64,000 nucleotides of DNA from Curtobacterium sp. MCBD17_035 (GCF_003234815.2 NZ_CP126279.1:2108001-2172000); one strand, 5' to 3'; shown: positions 22,986 to 35,587, counted from the stretch's first letter. The notes: generated from the sequence alone by a model not told the origin. Program-made: numbers and translations.

Positions 22986-24575
22986 TCACAGGGTGATGTC
23001 GATCTCGCGCAGCGACTCGGCGTCGATCGCGGCGCGGACGCGCTCGAGGATCGGGCTCGGCACGGGCGAGTCCACGGTGAGGACGCTCAGCGCCTGGCCG
23101 CCAGCGGCACGCCGGGCGATCTGCATCGCAGCGATGTTGATGCCCGCGTCCCCGAACTCCTTGCCGTACACCGCGACGATCCCCGGACGGTCCGTGTAGA
23201 CCATGACGACGTGGTGCTGCGCGAGCGGGACCTCGATGTCGTAGCCGTTGACCTCGACGAGCTTGGCCACTTGCTTCGGACCCGTCAGGGTCCCCGAGAC
23301 GCTGATCGTCGGACCGTCGGACTGGGCGCCGCGGATGGTCAGCACGTTGCGGTACTCGGCGGTGGCGGGGTCCGTGATGAGCCGCACCGTGATCCCGCGC
23401 TGCTCGGCGAGGAGCGGCGCGTTCACGTAGCTCACCTGCTCGCTGACGATGTTCGTGAAGATGCCCTTGAGCGCCGCGAGCCGGAGGACGCTCACGTCGA
23501 ACCCGGCGAGCTCGCCGTGCACCTCGACGTCGACACTCGTGATCGAGGTGTCGGCGAGGCTCGCGAACACCTGCCCGAGCTGCTCCACGAGTGGGATGCC
23601 GGGTCGCACGTAGGGGTCGATGACACCGCCGGCGACGTTGACCGCGTCCGGCACCAGCTCGCCGCCGAGTGCGAGTCGGACGCTCTTCGCCACCGAGACG
23701 CCCGCCTTCTCCTGGGCCTCGTCCGTCGAGGCCCCGAGGTGCGGTGTGACGACGACGTTCGGCAGCGCGGTCAGGGCGTCGTCGGTCGGCGGCTCGGTGA
23801 CGAAGACGTCGAGGCCAGCGCCGGCGATGGTGTTCGCGGTGAGCGCGCGCCGCAGGGCGGCCTCGTCGATCAGGCCGCCGCGGGCGACGTTGACGACGAA
23901 CGCGGTCGGCTTCATGAGGGCGAGCTGGTCGTCCGAGATCATCCCGACGGTCTCGGGGGTCTTCGGCATGTGGATCGTGACGAAGTCGCTCCGGCGGAGG
24001 AGGTCCTCGAGCGACACGAGCTCGACGCCGAGCTGCTGCGCGCGGGCCGGGGTGACGTACGGGTCGTACGCGATCACGGAGACGCCGAAGGCCTGCAGCC
24101 GTGCGGTGATGAGGGCGCCGATGCGACCGAGGCCGATGATGCCGACGGTCTTCTCGTAGAGCTCGACACCCGTGTAGGCGGAACGCTTCCACGCCCCCTG
24201 CGACAGCGATGCGTGGGCCGCTGGGATGTGCCGGGCGAGGCTGAGGATGTGACCGACCGTGAGCTCGGCCGCCGAGATGATGTTCGACGTCGGCGCGTTC
24301 ACCACCATGACCCCGGCAGCCGTGGCGGCCTTGATGTCGACGTTGTCGAGGCCCACCCCGGCGCGGGCGACGACCTGCAGGTGCGGCGCAGCAGCGATCG
24401 CCTCGGCGTCGACCTTGGTGGCGGATCGGACGAGGATCGCGTTCGCGTCGGCCAGCGCGGCGAGGAGCGCGGGGCGGTCGGTGCCGTCCACGTTCCGGAC
24501 GTCGAAGTCGGGCCCGAGAGCCTCGACGGTCGCTGGTGAGAGTTCTTCGGCGATCAGGACGACCGGCTTTGCCAC
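22986..24575 (-). CDS. serA: D-3-phosphoglycerate dehydrogenase
   Basis: A 529-aa enzyme that starts serine synthesis by oxidising 3-phosphoglycerate. Domains in order: substrate and NAD-binding parts (residues 1-310, [20 protein letters not shown] for NAD, and the catalytic His in [16 protein letters not shown]), an allosteric ASB domain (about 315-450) and a C-terminal ACT domain ([20 protein letters not shown]). This is the long actinobacterial form. GTG at 24575 gives the standard [13 protein letters not shown] start. A possible -10 TAGCAT lies at 24634-24639. serA, leuB, ilvE and FAH form one minus-strand run. Confidence 0.97.
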   Translation of the reverse strand: MAKPVVLIAEELSPATVEALGPDFDVRNVDGTDRPALLAALADANAILVRSATKVDAEAIAAAPHLQVVARAGVGLDNVDIKAATAAGVMVVNAPTSNIISAAELTVGHILSLARHIPAAHASLSQGAWKRSAYTGVELYEKTVGIIGLGRIGALITARLQAFGVSVIAYDPYVTPARAQQLGVELVSLEDLLRRSDFVTIHMPKTPETVGMISDDQLALMKPTAFVVNVARGGLIDEAALRRALTANTIAGAGLDVFVTEPPTDDALTALPNVVVTPHLGASTDEAQEKAGVSVAKSVRLALGGELVPDAVNVAGGVIDPYVRPGIPLVEQLGQVFASLADTSITSVDVEVHGELAGFDVSVLRLAALKGIFTNIVSEQVSYVNAPLLAEQRGITVRLITDPATAEYRNVLTIRGAQSDGPTISVSGTLTGPKQVAKLVEVNGYDIEVPLAQHHVVMVYTDRPGIVAVYGKEFGDAGINIAAMQIARRAAGGQALSVLTVDSPVPSPILERVRAAIDAESLREIDITL

Positions 24576-24668
24576 AGGTGGGTTCCTTCGGGGAGGGGGC
24601 GGTGGGGTCGCGACGCGGGACGACGCGCATCCCATGCTATCGACGGGCCGAACGCGTTACGACGGGTG

Positions 24669-25070
24669 TCAGCCGCCCACGCGCAGCGTCGCGGAGACGT
24701 ACTGGAGGACGTCGAACCAGAGCGCCGCGACCGCGCAGAACGCCGCGAGGAACACGACGACCGTCCGGACGAGGTCCGTGCGCCGAGCGACGAACCACGC
24801 CACCGCGTACAGGACGGGTGCGATGGCGACGTCGATGACGAGGGCCACCCAGGGCACGCTCGTCTGCAGTGCATCGCCCCCGTTGCGCCGGAGGAACGCG
24901 TTGTTCGCCGAGAGGGTGGTCGTCACGCCGACGAAGTTGCCGATCGCCTGCCACAGCACGTACGCGAACAGGACGGCGGCGACGACCCACACCACGACCT
25001 TGCCGAGCGTCACGCCCGTGGTGTCGGGAACGGCCGACGACGACGTGTCGTCCGAGGGCACCGCGCTCAC
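24669..25070 (-). CDS. Small membrane protein, three helices, function unknown
   Basis: A 133-aa protein with hydrophobic segments at about 20-46 (LGKVVVWVVAAVLFAYVLWQ), 70-92 and 100-122. The GTG start at 25070 overlaps the stop of the preceding gene by 4 bp. It resembles its neighbour in layout (both have a VAWxV element), so the two may be a paired membrane complex. I do not recognise a named family. Confidence 0.65.
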   Translation of the reverse strand: MSAVPSDDTSSSAVPDTTGVTLGKVVVWVVAAVLFAYVLWQAIGNFVGVTTTLSANNAFLRRNGGDALQTSVPWVALVIDVAIAPVLYAVAWFVARRTDLVRTVVVFLAAFCAVAALWFDVLQYVSATLRVGG

Positions 25071-25522
25071 CCGAAGCTCCTCGTCAGGACGAACGGCCAC
25101 GGGAACAGCACGAGCGCCCCCGCGACGAGCCAGAGGACCCGCGTCCGCGGGCGCCGGCCCTGCCCGAGCCACAGGGTGGCCGCGAACCACAGGGCCGGGG
25201 CCATGATCGCGAGGACCCGGAGGCCCGCGGAGAAGACGGCCGCCGCGGACGTGCCGGGATCGACCGGCAACGCGCCCGCGCTGACGAGCCACGCCACCGT
25301 GTACAGCAGGTACACCCCACCGAGGACGCCCAGACCGACGAGCGATCCGGACGCGAGGGGCTCGTCACCGGTGCGGGCCCGCGGCGCCCTCGGTGCGCGG
25401 AGTTCGTTGGCCGGTGCGTCGACGTAGGTGGCGTCCTGCTCCGCACCCCAGCTCAGGGCCTCGGCGTCGTCGTGGTCCGCACCGCCGTCCGGCGGGGACC
25501 CGACGTCCTTCGGGGTGGTCAT
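25067..25522 (-). CDS. Membrane protein with acidic N-terminus, function unknown
   Basis: A 151-aa protein: an acidic soluble N-terminus of about 55 residues (DDAEALSWGAEQDATYVDAP), then three hydrophobic segments (LVGLGVLGGVYLLYTVAWLV, VLAIMAPALWFAATLWLG and VLWLVAGALVLFPWPFVL). ATG at 25522 overlaps the stop of the mtlD-like gene (ATGA). The three genes mtlD-like, this one and the next are thus translationally coupled. Confidence 0.7.
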   Translation of the reverse strand: MTTPKDVGSPPDGGADHDDAEALSWGAEQDATYVDAPANELRAPRAPRARTGDEPLASGSLVGLGVLGGVYLLYTVAWLVSAGALPVDPGTSAAAVFSAGLRVLAIMAPALWFAATLWLGQGRRPRTRVLWLVAGALVLFPWPFVLTRSFG

Positions 25523-26694
25523 GACTCCAGTGTAGAAGCGACCACCGAACGGACCGCCGGGAACAGGGGGTGGCTCTCCATGAGTCCCGTGAGGATCTCG
25601 GTGAGGGCGTGGGCGGTCGCCCCGGACCGCAGCAGCGCGTGCAGCTCGAACGACTCCGGGTCGTCGGGGTCGTCGAACTCGAGGGCGACCCGGACGGCGC
25701 CGAGCAGGTGGTCGACCGGCATGCCGCGTTCCGCGAGCTGCGCGGCGGGACCGATGAAGCGCTCACGACGACCGAGTTTGCGGAGCGGGTTCCGTCCGAC
25801 CCGCGCCGTCGTGTCCGGGAGGAGCGGGTTGGCGATGCGGACGAGGTTCGCCTGGACGTACCGGCGGTGCTCCTCCGGGTCGAAACCGTGCTTCGCGACG
25901 AGCAACGCGGTGGTCTCGTCGAGGACGCCGTCGACCTCGGCCCGGACCAGGTCGTCCTCGAGGGCCTCGCGGATGAGCCGGATCCCCCGGACGAAGCCGT
26001 GGTAGGCCGCGGTCGCGTGGGCGGTGTTCACCGTGTAGAGCTTGCGCTCCACGAACGGCTGCAGGTCGTCCACCCACGTGACGCCCTGGATCGCCGGGGG
26101 CTCGGCGTCGACGCCGGAGAACGGCGTCCGCTCGATGACCCACTCGTAGAAGGGCTCGAGGACGACGTCGAGGCCGCCGGACTGTCCGAGCACGCCGGTC
26201 TGCTCCGGCACGATGCGGTCGATCGCGCAGTTCGCGAACACCGCGTCGATGTCGTGGTCCTCGAGGGCGGGCGATCGCCGGACGCTCGCGTGCAACGAGT
26301 CGGTGGCGTTGATGGCGTTCTCGCATGCCACGACGGTGACCACGCCCGCTCCGGCCGGCCGCGCGGCCAGTCCCTCGGCGATGAACGGCGCCACGAGGGG
26401 CAGTGTCCGCGCGCCGACCGCGGTCGTGACGACGTCCGCGCCGGCGATCGCCTCGACCACGCGGTCGCGCTCGCGCTTGCTGTTGAGGGCGGCGAAGCCC
26501 TCGACCACGCGGTCGATGGGGTCGTCACCGACCTCGTGGACGACGAAGCGGCCGGACTCGTTCAGGGCGCGGACGACGCGGTCGTCGACGTCGACGAAGG
26601 TGAGGTCGTACCCGCTGGCTGCGAGGAACTGGCCCACGAAACCGCGCCCGATCTTGCCGGCGCCGATGTGGACCGCACGTCTCGTCACCGCCAT
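25519..26694 (-). CDS. mtlD: Mannitol-1-phosphate 5-dehydrogenase-like protein
   Basis: A 391-aa polyol-specific long-chain dehydrogenase. The NAD loop is VHIGAGKIGRGFVGQFLAAS at the N-terminus, then VVACENAINATDSLHASV and FANCAIDRIVPEQ. The catalytic K-x5-N-x2-H signature is KLYTVNTAHATAAY, near residues 213-226. MtlD interconverts mannitol-1-phosphate and fructose-6-phosphate. No mannitol PTS genes lie nearby, so it may serve mannitol synthesis or another polyol. ATG at 26694 opens a three-gene coupled set with two small membrane proteins, downstream of the ilvC terminator. Confidence 0.88.
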   Translation of the reverse strand: MAVTRRAVHIGAGKIGRGFVGQFLAASGYDLTFVDVDDRVVRALNESGRFVVHEVGDDPIDRVVEGFAALNSKRERDRVVEAIAGADVVTTAVGARTLPLVAPFIAEGLAARPAGAGVVTVVACENAINATDSLHASVRRSPALEDHDIDAVFANCAIDRIVPEQTGVLGQSGGLDVVLEPFYEWVIERTPFSGVDAEPPAIQGVTWVDDLQPFVERKLYTVNTAHATAAYHGFVRGIRLIREALEDDLVRAEVDGVLDETTALLVAKHGFDPEEHRRYVQANLVRIANPLLPDTTARVGRNPLRKLGRRERFIGPAAQLAERGMPVDHLLGAVRVALEFDDPDDPESFELHALLRSGATAHALTEILTGLMESHPLFPAVRSVVASTLES

Positions 26695-26841
26695 TCGAGC
26701 ATCTTCCCATGCCGGGAGGCCGCGACCGACCACGACGGACGACCCAGCAGGTGCGATCGGTGCGCCGAGGACGCCGGCCGGAGGGCGGCGTGCGCGGGGG
26801 TGCTGGAGGAGAGGAGCTGCATGTCGTTCGGGTCACGTCGC

Positions 26842-26876
26842 GAGGCGACGGTGCGCTTGGTGCGCACCGTCGCCTC
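26842..26876 (-). terminator. Terminator after ilvC
   Basis: A perfect 15-bp stem (26842-26856 with 26862-26876, loop TTGGT) lies 22 bases after the ilvC stop, before the mtlD-like gene on the same strand. It has no T-run. Confidence 0.8.
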
Positions 26877-26898
26877 CTCGTCGAGTGCTGGCAGGAGC

Positions 26899-28501
<1,603 letters not shown>

Positions 28502-28505
<4 letters not shown>

Positions 28506-30322
28506 GCGGGCCTCCCGGTCATGTCGGCGTCCTCGTCGTCCCAGCTCGGGGCGAGGTCGCGTGCGTGCTGGATCGCGGAGTTGCTGACCCCCTGCGGCAC
28601 CATAGGCCACACCATGGAGTCGCGGCTGACGACGAAGTCGATGACCACGGGCCGGTCGTTCGTGGCGAGGGCGAGCCGGATCGCGTCGTCGATCTCGTCC
28701 TCGCGCTCGACGCGGATGCCGAGCGCACCGTAGGCGTCGGCGAGCTTGACGAAGTCCGGTACCCGTCGGGACGCGTGCCCCGTCTCGAGGTCGGTGAAGG
28801 AGTGCCGGCCGTCGTAGAACAGCGTCTGCCACTGTCGCACCATGCCGAGCGACGAGTTGTTGATGATCGCGACCTTGATCGGGATGTCGTTGATGACGCA
28901 GGTCGCGAGTTCCTGGTTCGTCATCTGGAAACAGCCGTCGCCGTCGATCGCCCACACGACGCGGTCGGGCTGCGAGACCTTCGCGCCCATGGCGGCGGGG
29001 ACCGAGTAGCCCATCGTCCCCGCGCCGCCCGAGTTGAGCCAGGCGTGGGGGCGCTCGTACTGGATGAACTGCGCCGACCACATCTGGTGCTGACCGACCC
29101 CGGCCACGTACACGCCTTCCGGCCCGGTGAGCTCGCCGATGCGGCGGATGACGGCCTGTGGCGCGAGGAGGCCGTCCTGCGGGGCGGCGTACCCGAGCGG
29201 GAACTGCTCACGGAGCCGTCCGAGGCGCTCCCACCAGGCGTCGAGGGACGCGCGGTCGGCGACGGGGACGTCCTGCCACGCCGCCAGGAGGTCGGTGAGG
29301 ACCTCTTTCGCGTCGCCCACGATCGGGACGTCGGCGAACCGGATCTTCGAGATCTCGGCGGGGTCGATGTCGACGTGCACCACCTTGGCGTCCGGCGCGA
29401 ACTCGTCGATCTTGCCGGTCACCCGGTCGTCGAACCGGGCGCCCAGCGCGACGATGAGGTCGCTCTCCTGCAGTCCGAGCACGGCCGGCACGGTGCCGTG
29501 CATGCCCGGCATCCCGAGGTGCTGCGGGTGGGAATCGGGGAACGCCCCGCGAGCCATGAGGGTCGTGACCACCGGGACGTGCGTGGCCTCGGCGAGTCGC
29601 AGCAACTCCGCCGACGCACCGGACCGGATGACGCCGCCGCCCACGTAGAACACGGGCTTGCTCGACTCGGCGATGAGCTGCGCCGCGGCCGCGATCTGCT
29701 TGCCGTGCGCCTTGGTCACCGGGCGGTACCCCGGCAGGTCGACCCGCGGGGGCCAGACGAACGGCGCCGAGTTCTGCTGGGCGTCCTTCGTGATGTCGAC
29801 GAGCACCGGACCGGGACGTCCCGTCGTCGCGATCTGGTACGCCGCCGCCAGCGTGCTCGGGATGTCCTCGGGCTTCGTGACGAGGAACGAGTGCTTCGTG
29901 ATCGGCATCGTGATGCCGACGATGTCGGCCTCCTGGAAGGCGTCCGTCCCCATGAGCGTCGAGAACACCTGACCGGTGATCGCGATGAACGGAACGGAGT
30001 CCATGTAGGCGTCCGCGATGGCGGTGACGAGGTTCGTCGCGCCCGGACCCGACGTCGCGATCGCGACCCCGACCCTCCCGGACGCCGCCGCGTAGCCCTC
30101 GGCCGCGTGGCCGGCGCCCTGCTCGTGGCGGACGAGGACGTGGCGGATGGCCGTCGAGGCCATGAGCTCGTCGTAGAACGGGATGATCGCGCCGCCCGGC
30201 AGCCCGAAGACGTCGGTGATGCCGAGGTGTTCGAGGGACCGCAGGACCGCGCCGGAGCCGGTCAGGACCTCGGGTGCGCGCCGCGTCCCCGCGGCGGAGA
30301 GCGGAGTGGCTTCCGTGGGCAT
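28502..30322 (-). CDS. ilvB: Acetolactate synthase catalytic subunit
   Basis: A 606-aa TPP enzyme making acetolactate and acetohydroxybutyrate. The N-terminal TPP glutamate lies in [20 protein letters not shown], the FAD/central domain follows, and the TPP-binding motif near the C-terminus is [23 protein letters not shown] at 30322 is chosen; the frame is open for 105 further codons upstream without similarity. It lies 77 bases after the ilvD stop on the same strand. A leader peptide with a run of branched-chain codons is not evident in that gap. Confidence 0.97.
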
Positions 30323-30399
30323 GGCACTTCCTCTGGTGTGGAGCGGCGCGGTCCGCGGGGACGGCGCCGCCGTCGTGGTGCGAGGGTGGAGGTCGGCGC

Positions 30400-32094
30400 T
30401 CAGCCCGTGACCGCGCCCTGGGCGGCGGACCGGACGAGCTTCGCGTACTTCGCGAGGACACCGCGGGTGTACCGCGGGGGAAGCGGTGCCCAGCCGTCGT
30501 GGCGGGCCTCCAGCTCGGCAGGGTCGACCAGTAGGTCGAGCGTGCGAGCGGCGATGTCGACGCGGATCTGGTCGCCATCGCGCACGAAGGCGATGGGACC
30601 TGCGTCCACTGCCTCCGGTGCAATGTGGCCGATGCACAGGCCGGTTGTGCCGCCCGAGAATCGTCCGTCGGTCAAGAGTAGTACATCCTTGCCGAGGCCC
30701 GCGCCCTTGATGGCGGCGGTGATCGCGAGCATCTCGCGCATGCCCGGGCCGCCCTTCGGGCCCTCGTAGCGGATGACGACGACGTCGCCCTTGCCGATCC
30801 GGCCCTCGGTCAGGGCGTCCATGGCGGCCCGCTCTCGGTCGAACACGCGGGCGGGGCCCTGGAAGACCTCGGCGTCGAAGCCGGCCGTCTTGACGACCGC
30901 GCCCTCGGGCGCGAACGAGCCCTGGAGGATCGTCAGGCCACCCGTGGCGTGGATCGGGTCGTCGAGCTTGCGCATGACCTTGCCGTCGAGCTCCGGCGGA
31001 TCGATCTCGGCGAGGTTCTCGGCGAGGGTCTTCCCCGTGACCGTCAGGCAGTCCCCGTGCAGCAGACCCGCGTCGAGGAGCGCCTTCATCACGACGGGGA
31101 TGCCGCCGTTGCGGTCGACGTCCACCATGACGTACTGGCCGAAGGGCTTCATGTCGGCGATGTGCGGGACATTCGCGCCGATGCGGTTGAAGTCGTCGAG
31201 GGTCAGCTCGACCTCGGCCTCGTGCGCGATCGCGAGCAGGTGCAGGACGGCGTTCGTCGAGCCGCCGAGCGCCATGAGCACGGTGATCGCGTTCTCGAAG
31301 GCCTCACGGGTGAGGATCTGCCGTGCGGTGATGCCGAGGCGGAGCATCTCGACCACGGCCTCGCCGGAGCGGTGCGCGTAGTAGTCCCGACGACGGTCGG
31401 CCGACGGCGGCGCAGCCGACCCGGGGAGGCTCATGCCGAGGGCCTCGGCGAGGGACGCCATCGTGTTGGCGGTGTACATCCCGCCACAGGCGCCCTCGCC
31501 CGGGACGATCGCACACTCGATCTTCTTCAGCTCTTCCTCGGTCATGGTGCCCGCCTTGCAGGCCCCCACACCCTCGAAGGAGTCGATGATCGTGACCTGC
31601 TTCTCCGAGCCGTCGGCCTGCTTGACGTAGCCGGGCATGACGGAACCGGCGTAGAGGAACACGCTCGCCAGGTCGAGCCGGGCCGCCGCCATGAGCATGC
31701 CGGGGAGCGACTTGTCGCAGCCGGCGAGGAGGACCGTGCCGTCGAGGCGCTCCGCGTTCACCACGGTCTCGACGCTGTCGGCGATGACCTCGCGCGAGAC
31801 GAGCGAGAAGTGCATGCCCTCGTGGCCCATCGAGATGCCGTCGGACACCGAGATCGTGCCGAACTGCAGCGGGTACCCGCCGCCGCCGTGCACGCCCTCC
31901 TTCGCCCCCTGCGCCAGACGGTCGAGGGAGAGGTTGCAGGGGGTGATCTCGTTCCAGGACGAGGCGATGCCGATCTGGGGCTTGTCCCAGTCCGCGTCGC
32001 CCATGCCGACCGCCCGGAGCATGCCACGCGAGGTGGTGGCTTCGATCCCGTCGGTGACAGCACGGCTGCGGGGCTTGACGTCGATATCAGGCAT
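30400..32094 (-). CDS. ilvD: Dihydroxy-acid dehydratase
   Basis: A 564-aa Fe-S dehydratase acting after IlvC. Signatures include [20 protein letters not shown], the cluster cysteines in [15 protein letters not shown] and [16 protein letters not shown], and [17 protein letters not shown]. The C-terminal [15 protein letters not shown] is also diagnostic. It is the first gene of the ilvDBNC run. ATG at 32094 is the standard start; a promoter is not obvious in the 66 bases between it and otsB. Confidence 0.97.
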   Translation of the reverse strand: MPDIDVKPRSRAVTDGIEATTSRGMLRAVGMGDADWDKPQIGIASSWNEITPCNLSLDRLAQGAKEGVHGGGGYPLQFGTISVSDGISMGHEGMHFSLVSREVIADSVETVVNAERLDGTVLLAGCDKSLPGMLMAAARLDLASVFLYAGSVMPGYVKQADGSEKQVTIIDSFEGVGACKAGTMTEEELKKIECAIVPGEGACGGMYTANTMASLAEALGMSLPGSAAPPSADRRRDYYAHRSGEAVVEMLRLGITARQILTREAFENAITVLMALGGSTNAVLHLLAIAHEAEVELTLDDFNRIGANVPHIADMKPFGQYVMVDVDRNGGIPVVMKALLDAGLLHGDCLTVTGKTLAENLAEIDPPELDGKVMRKLDDPIHATGGLTILQGSFAPEGAVVKTAGFDAEVFQGPARVFDRERAAMDALTEGRIGKGDVVVIRYEGPKGGPGMREMLAITAAIKGAGLGKDVLLLTDGRFSGGTTGLCIGHIAPEAVDAGPIAFVRDGDQIRVDIAARTLDLLVDPAELEARHDGWAPLPPRYTRGVLAKYAKLVRSAAQGAVTG

Positions 32095-32160
32095 GGAGCG
32101 AGTCTAGATGCAGTTGGTACACCAACCGGACGCGGGGCCGTGCGCGAGCGGACGGGAGCG

Positions 32161-32937
32161 TCAGCGGAAGGCGCGGGCGCGCGCCAGCGCCTGCAGCACG
32201 GGCGTCAGGGCAGCAGGGTCGGCGACGCGGTGCGCCGCGCGGGTCTCCCCCGGACCGACCTTGATGCCGACGTCACCGGCGTCCTGGTCGAGCGCCCGGA
32301 AGCCGTCCTCGTCGGTGACGTCGTCGCCCGCGAACAGGACGCGGTCGGCGTCGAGGAGCGCACGCAGCCGCTCGACGGCGTCGCCCTTCGTGACGTCGCG
32401 CACCGCGAACTCGAGGATGTCCTTACCGTCGCGCACGTGGACGTCGGGGAACGCCGCGAGCACCGTCGCCCGGGCGTCCTCCACGGCCGCTCGGGCCTCG
32501 GCCGGACCGACGCGACGCGTGTGCACCCCGAGGCCCGCGGGCTTGTGCTCGATGTGGACACCGGGATGGCGTTCGGCGACCGCATCGAGGAGCGCGCCGA
32601 TCCGATCCACGGCCGCGAGTTCGTCGGGCGACAGCGCGGCCTCGTCGTGGCCGTCCACCCGCCACTCGACGCCGTGCGACCCGACGAGGGACATGCCGTC
32701 GGGAGCGTGCGTCACCCGCGCCAACCCCGCGAGCGGGCGGCCCGAGACGAGGACGACGTGGGTGTCGCGTGCGCGGTCGAGGGTGAGCGCCGCGGCCCAG
32801 GAGCCTGGCAGCGCCGCCACCGCTGCCGGATCGTCCGCGAAGGGCGCGAGGGTGCCGTCGAAGTCGAGGGCGACGAGCAGTGACCGCGCCCCACCCAGCC
32901 GCTCGATCGCGCTGTCGAGCGAGGGGGCCTCAGGCAT
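32161..32937 (-). CDS. otsB: Trehalose-6-phosphate phosphatase
   Basis: A 258-aa HAD-type phosphatase that removes the phosphate from trehalose-6-phosphate. The nucleophile motif is ALDFDGTLAPF (Asp near 23), motif II is VLVSGRPL, and the late acidic motif is LFAGDDVTDEDGF with the Mg ligands. ATG at 32937 lies inside the 3' end of otsA (8-bp overlap). Together they make trehalose, a compatible solute and storage sugar. Confidence 0.95.
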   Translation of the reverse strand: MPEAPSLDSAIERLGGARSLLVALDFDGTLAPFADDPAAVAALPGSWAAALTLDRARDTHVVLVSGRPLAGLARVTHAPDGMSLVGSHGVEWRVDGHDEAALSPDELAAVDRIGALLDAVAERHPGVHIEHKPAGLGVHTRRVGPAEARAAVEDARATVLAAFPDVHVRDGKDILEFAVRDVTKGDAVERLRALLDADRVLFAGDDVTDEDGFRALDQDAGDVGIKVGPGETRAAHRVADPAALTPVLQALARARAFR

Positions 32938-34519
32938 CACGCGCCTCCACCGGCGTGGTCTGCGCGAGTTCGTCGACGTGCTCGTCACCGGGGTCGGTCG
33001 CCTCGGGGTCGATGCCACCGCCCGGCGCGTGCCGGTCGAGTGCCTCGATGAAGGACCGCGACCACCGCGCGACGTCATTGTCCCGCACGCGCTTGCGCAG
33101 GGCGCGCATGCGGGTCGCGCGCTCGCGCTGTGGCATCTGCATCGCGCGCACGATGGCGTCCTTGAGCGCGCCGATGTCGTGCGGGTTGACGAGCAGGGCC
33201 TGGCGGAGCTCGTCGGCGGCACCGGCGAACTCGGACAGGATGAGCACGCCCTGGTTGTCGAACCGGCTCGCCACGTACTCCTTGGCGACCAGGTTCATGC
33301 CGTCGCGGAGCGCCGTGACGAGCATGACGTCGGCGGCGAGGTAGAGCGCCACCATCTCCTCGCGCGGGTAGCCGTGGTGGAGGTAGCTGATCGGCTGGTG
33401 GCTGATCGTGCCGAGGTCGCCGTTGATGCGCCCGACCGTGAGCTCGATCTCGTCGCGGAGTGCCTTGTAGGTGTCGACGCGCTCGCGGCTCGGGCTCGCG
33501 ACCTGCACGAGGGTGGCGTCCTCGACGTCGATGCGGCCGTCCTCGAGGAGTTCGCCGAAGGCCTTGATGCGGTGTCCGATGCCCTTGGTGTAGTCGAGTC
33601 GGTCGACCCCGAGCAGGACCGTCTTCGGGTTGCCGAGTCCTTCGCGGATCTCGCGGGCACGGGCCTGGACCTCGGGCCGTCGGGCGATGTCCTCGTAGCT
33701 CTCGGCGTCGATCGAGATCGGGAAGTGCCGTGCCTCGACGTGCCGGACGGTGATGCCCCGTCGCGAGCGCGGGGCGTCCGGGTCGTCCACCGGGACGTCG
33801 ACGATCGCACCCTTGGTCGTGTGGCCCTTGATGTGGCGCACGGCGCGGAGGAAGTTCGAGGCGTCGTCGTACCGCTGGAACCCGATGACGTCGGCGCCGA
33901 GCAGGCCGTCGATGATCTGCGACCGCCAGGGCAGCTGCGCGTAGATCCCGACCGGCGGGAACGGGATGTGGTTGAAGAAGCCGATCGTGACGTCGGGACG
34001 GAGTTCGCGGATGAGCTGCGGGACGAGCTGCAGCTGGTAGTCCTGCACCCACACGACGGCGTCCTGGTCGGCGACCGCCGCCGCGGCCTCGGCGAACCGC
34101 TGGTTCACCCGCCGGTACGCGTTCCACCAGTCGCGGTGGTACGTCGGCTGCTCGATGACGTCGTGGTACAGCGGCCAGAGGGTGTCGTTGCTGAAGCCCT
34201 CGTAGTACTCCTCGATCTCGGCGTCGGACAGCGGCACCGGCACGATGTGGATGCCGTCGTTCTCGAAGGGGTCGAGGTCGACGTCGGGCTGGCCCGCCCA
34301 ACCGACCCACGCGCCGTCGTTCGCGCGCATCACCGGTTCGAGCGCGGTGACGAGCCCGCCCGGCGAGTGCCGCCACCCCTCGGTCCCGTCCTCGTCGACC
34401 ACGCGGTCCACGGGGAGGCGGTTCGACACCACGACGAAGCCGAACCGGTCCGTCGAGGCCGTCCGGTCGGGGGTCGGCGTCGTGTCGGTGGGCTCGGCTT
34501 CCGGGGGGACTGCGGACAT
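32930..34519 (-). CDS. otsA: Trehalose-6-phosphate synthase
   Basis: A 529-aa GT20 glycosyltransferase that joins UDP- or ADP-glucose to glucose-6-phosphate. Conserved parts: VVVSNRLPVDR, SPGGLVTALEPVM, WVQDYQLQLVPQLIRE, FFNHIPFPPVGIYAQLPW, LLGVDRLDYTKGIGHR, and the nucleotide-sugar site ALRDGMNLVAKEYVASR. A Ser/Thr/Pro-rich leader of about 24 residues precedes the fold, and a C-terminal acidic tail follows it. It is upstream of and overlaps otsB. Confidence 0.96.
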   Translation of the reverse strand: MSAVPPEAEPTDTTPTPDRTASTDRFGFVVVSNRLPVDRVVDEDGTEGWRHSPGGLVTALEPVMRANDGAWVGWAGQPDVDLDPFENDGIHIVPVPLSDAEIEEYYEGFSNDTLWPLYHDVIEQPTYHRDWWNAYRRVNQRFAEAAAAVADQDAVVWVQDYQLQLVPQLIRELRPDVTIGFFNHIPFPPVGIYAQLPWRSQIIDGLLGADVIGFQRYDDASNFLRAVRHIKGHTTKGAIVDVPVDDPDAPRSRRGITVRHVEARHFPISIDAESYEDIARRPEVQARAREIREGLGNPKTVLLGVDRLDYTKGIGHRIKAFGELLEDGRIDVEDATLVQVASPSRERVDTYKALRDEIELTVGRINGDLGTISHQPISYLHHGYPREEMVALYLAADVMLVTALRDGMNLVAKEYVASRFDNQGVLILSEFAGAADELRQALLVNPHDIGALKDAIVRAMQMPQRERATRMRALRKRVRDNDVARWSRSFIEALDRHAPGGGIDPEATDPGDEHVDELAQTTPVEARDA

Positions 34520-34713
34520 TGGTGCGGGCTCTCCGTTCTGGTCCCGCCGACCGGCGACGGGAGGCGCCGGACGTCGCACGGGCGCGGGAGGCGCTCGGCA
34601 CCCGTCGCGGCGGCGGGCCGGTCCAGGCTAGCAGCGGGCATCCAGGCTGCCCGGGGCGGACGTCGGGCCGATGGAGCCGGGGCGGCGGCGGGGTGGACGA
34701 GGGGCGAGGGAGG

Positions 34714-35478
34714 TCACCGCAGCAGCGCGGCCGTCCGCCGCGCGGCGTCGACGAGCGCGTGCCCGTACGACCGCCCGTAGCCGGCCGCGTGCACCGCGAG
34801 CGGGTGCAGCTGGTGCAGCGGGATCCGCTCCCGCCAGCCGGGACGGAGGGGCCGGTGCTCCTGGTACCCCGCCACGACCTCGTCGAGGTACGGGCAGCCG
34901 AAGAGGTCGAGCATCGCGAGGTCGGTCTCGCGGTGACCGCCGTGCGCCGCGGGGTCGATGAGCACGACACCGCCCGGCGTGAAGACGATGTTGCCGTTCC
35001 AGAGGTCGCCGTGCAGTCGCGCGGGCACGTCGTCGTCGTCGAGCGCCCCGTCCGCGACGGCCTCGAGCACCCTGCCGACGGCGGCGTGCTCGTCATCCGT
35101 GACACTGCCCGCCGCGCGTGCCAGGTCGAGGAACGGTGCAACGCGCTGCTCCGCGTAGAAACGCCCCCACGACGACGACGGCCGGCAGGACTGCGGCCGC
35201 TTGCCGATGAAGGTCGGGCCGTCCCACCCCTCGGGCGGCGCACCGAACGCAGCGGCGCCGGCGTCGTGCGTGCGGGCGAGGTCGTGGCCGAACCGGCGAG
35301 CAGCACCGGGCGTGGGCCGGACGTCGGACAGCTCCTCGAGGTCGATGTGGCGCCGTCCGACGTCGAGCACGGCCGCGACCGCGACGCCGCCAGCGGCACC
35401 GAGCCACGTCAGTCCCGCCGCCTCCGCCGCGAAGAAGCCGTCGGGAGCGTCGGACCGCCGTTTCGTGAACACCGCCAT
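34714..35478 (-). CDS. Fructosamine kinase family protein
   Basis: A 254-aa protein-kinase-like fold enzyme. The Brenner motif with the catalytic base is LHGDLWNGNIVFTPGG near residues 164-179, and the Mg aspartate lies in VLIDPAAHGGHRETDLAML. FYAEQRVAPFLDLA and FGCPYLDEVVAGYQ fit the bacterial fructosamine-3-kinase family, which phosphorylates glycated proteins or amines to help repair them. The N-terminal lobe is short compared with the usual 280-300 aa. It faces otsA across 194 bases in which I see no gene. Confidence 0.85.
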   Translation of the reverse strand: MAVFTKRRSDAPDGFFAAEAAGLTWLGAAGGVAVAAVLDVGRRHIDLEELSDVRPTPGAARRFGHDLARTHDAGAAAFGAPPEGWDGPTFIGKRPQSCRPSSSWGRFYAEQRVAPFLDLARAAGSVTDDEHAAVGRVLEAVADGALDDDDVPARLHGDLWNGNIVFTPGGVVLIDPAAHGGHRETDLAMLDLFGCPYLDEVVAGYQEHRPLRPGWRERIPLHQLHPLAVHAAGYGRSYGHALVDAARRTAALLR

Positions 35479-35587
35479 GCGCCCAGTCTGGCCCGTCCCG
35501 GCGACCGACGCGGGCCTCCCGGTCGACACGGGTCTCGCCGTGGGCCCGGACGCGCCAGGCACCGGGCCGCACGTGGGCCTCAGTACG

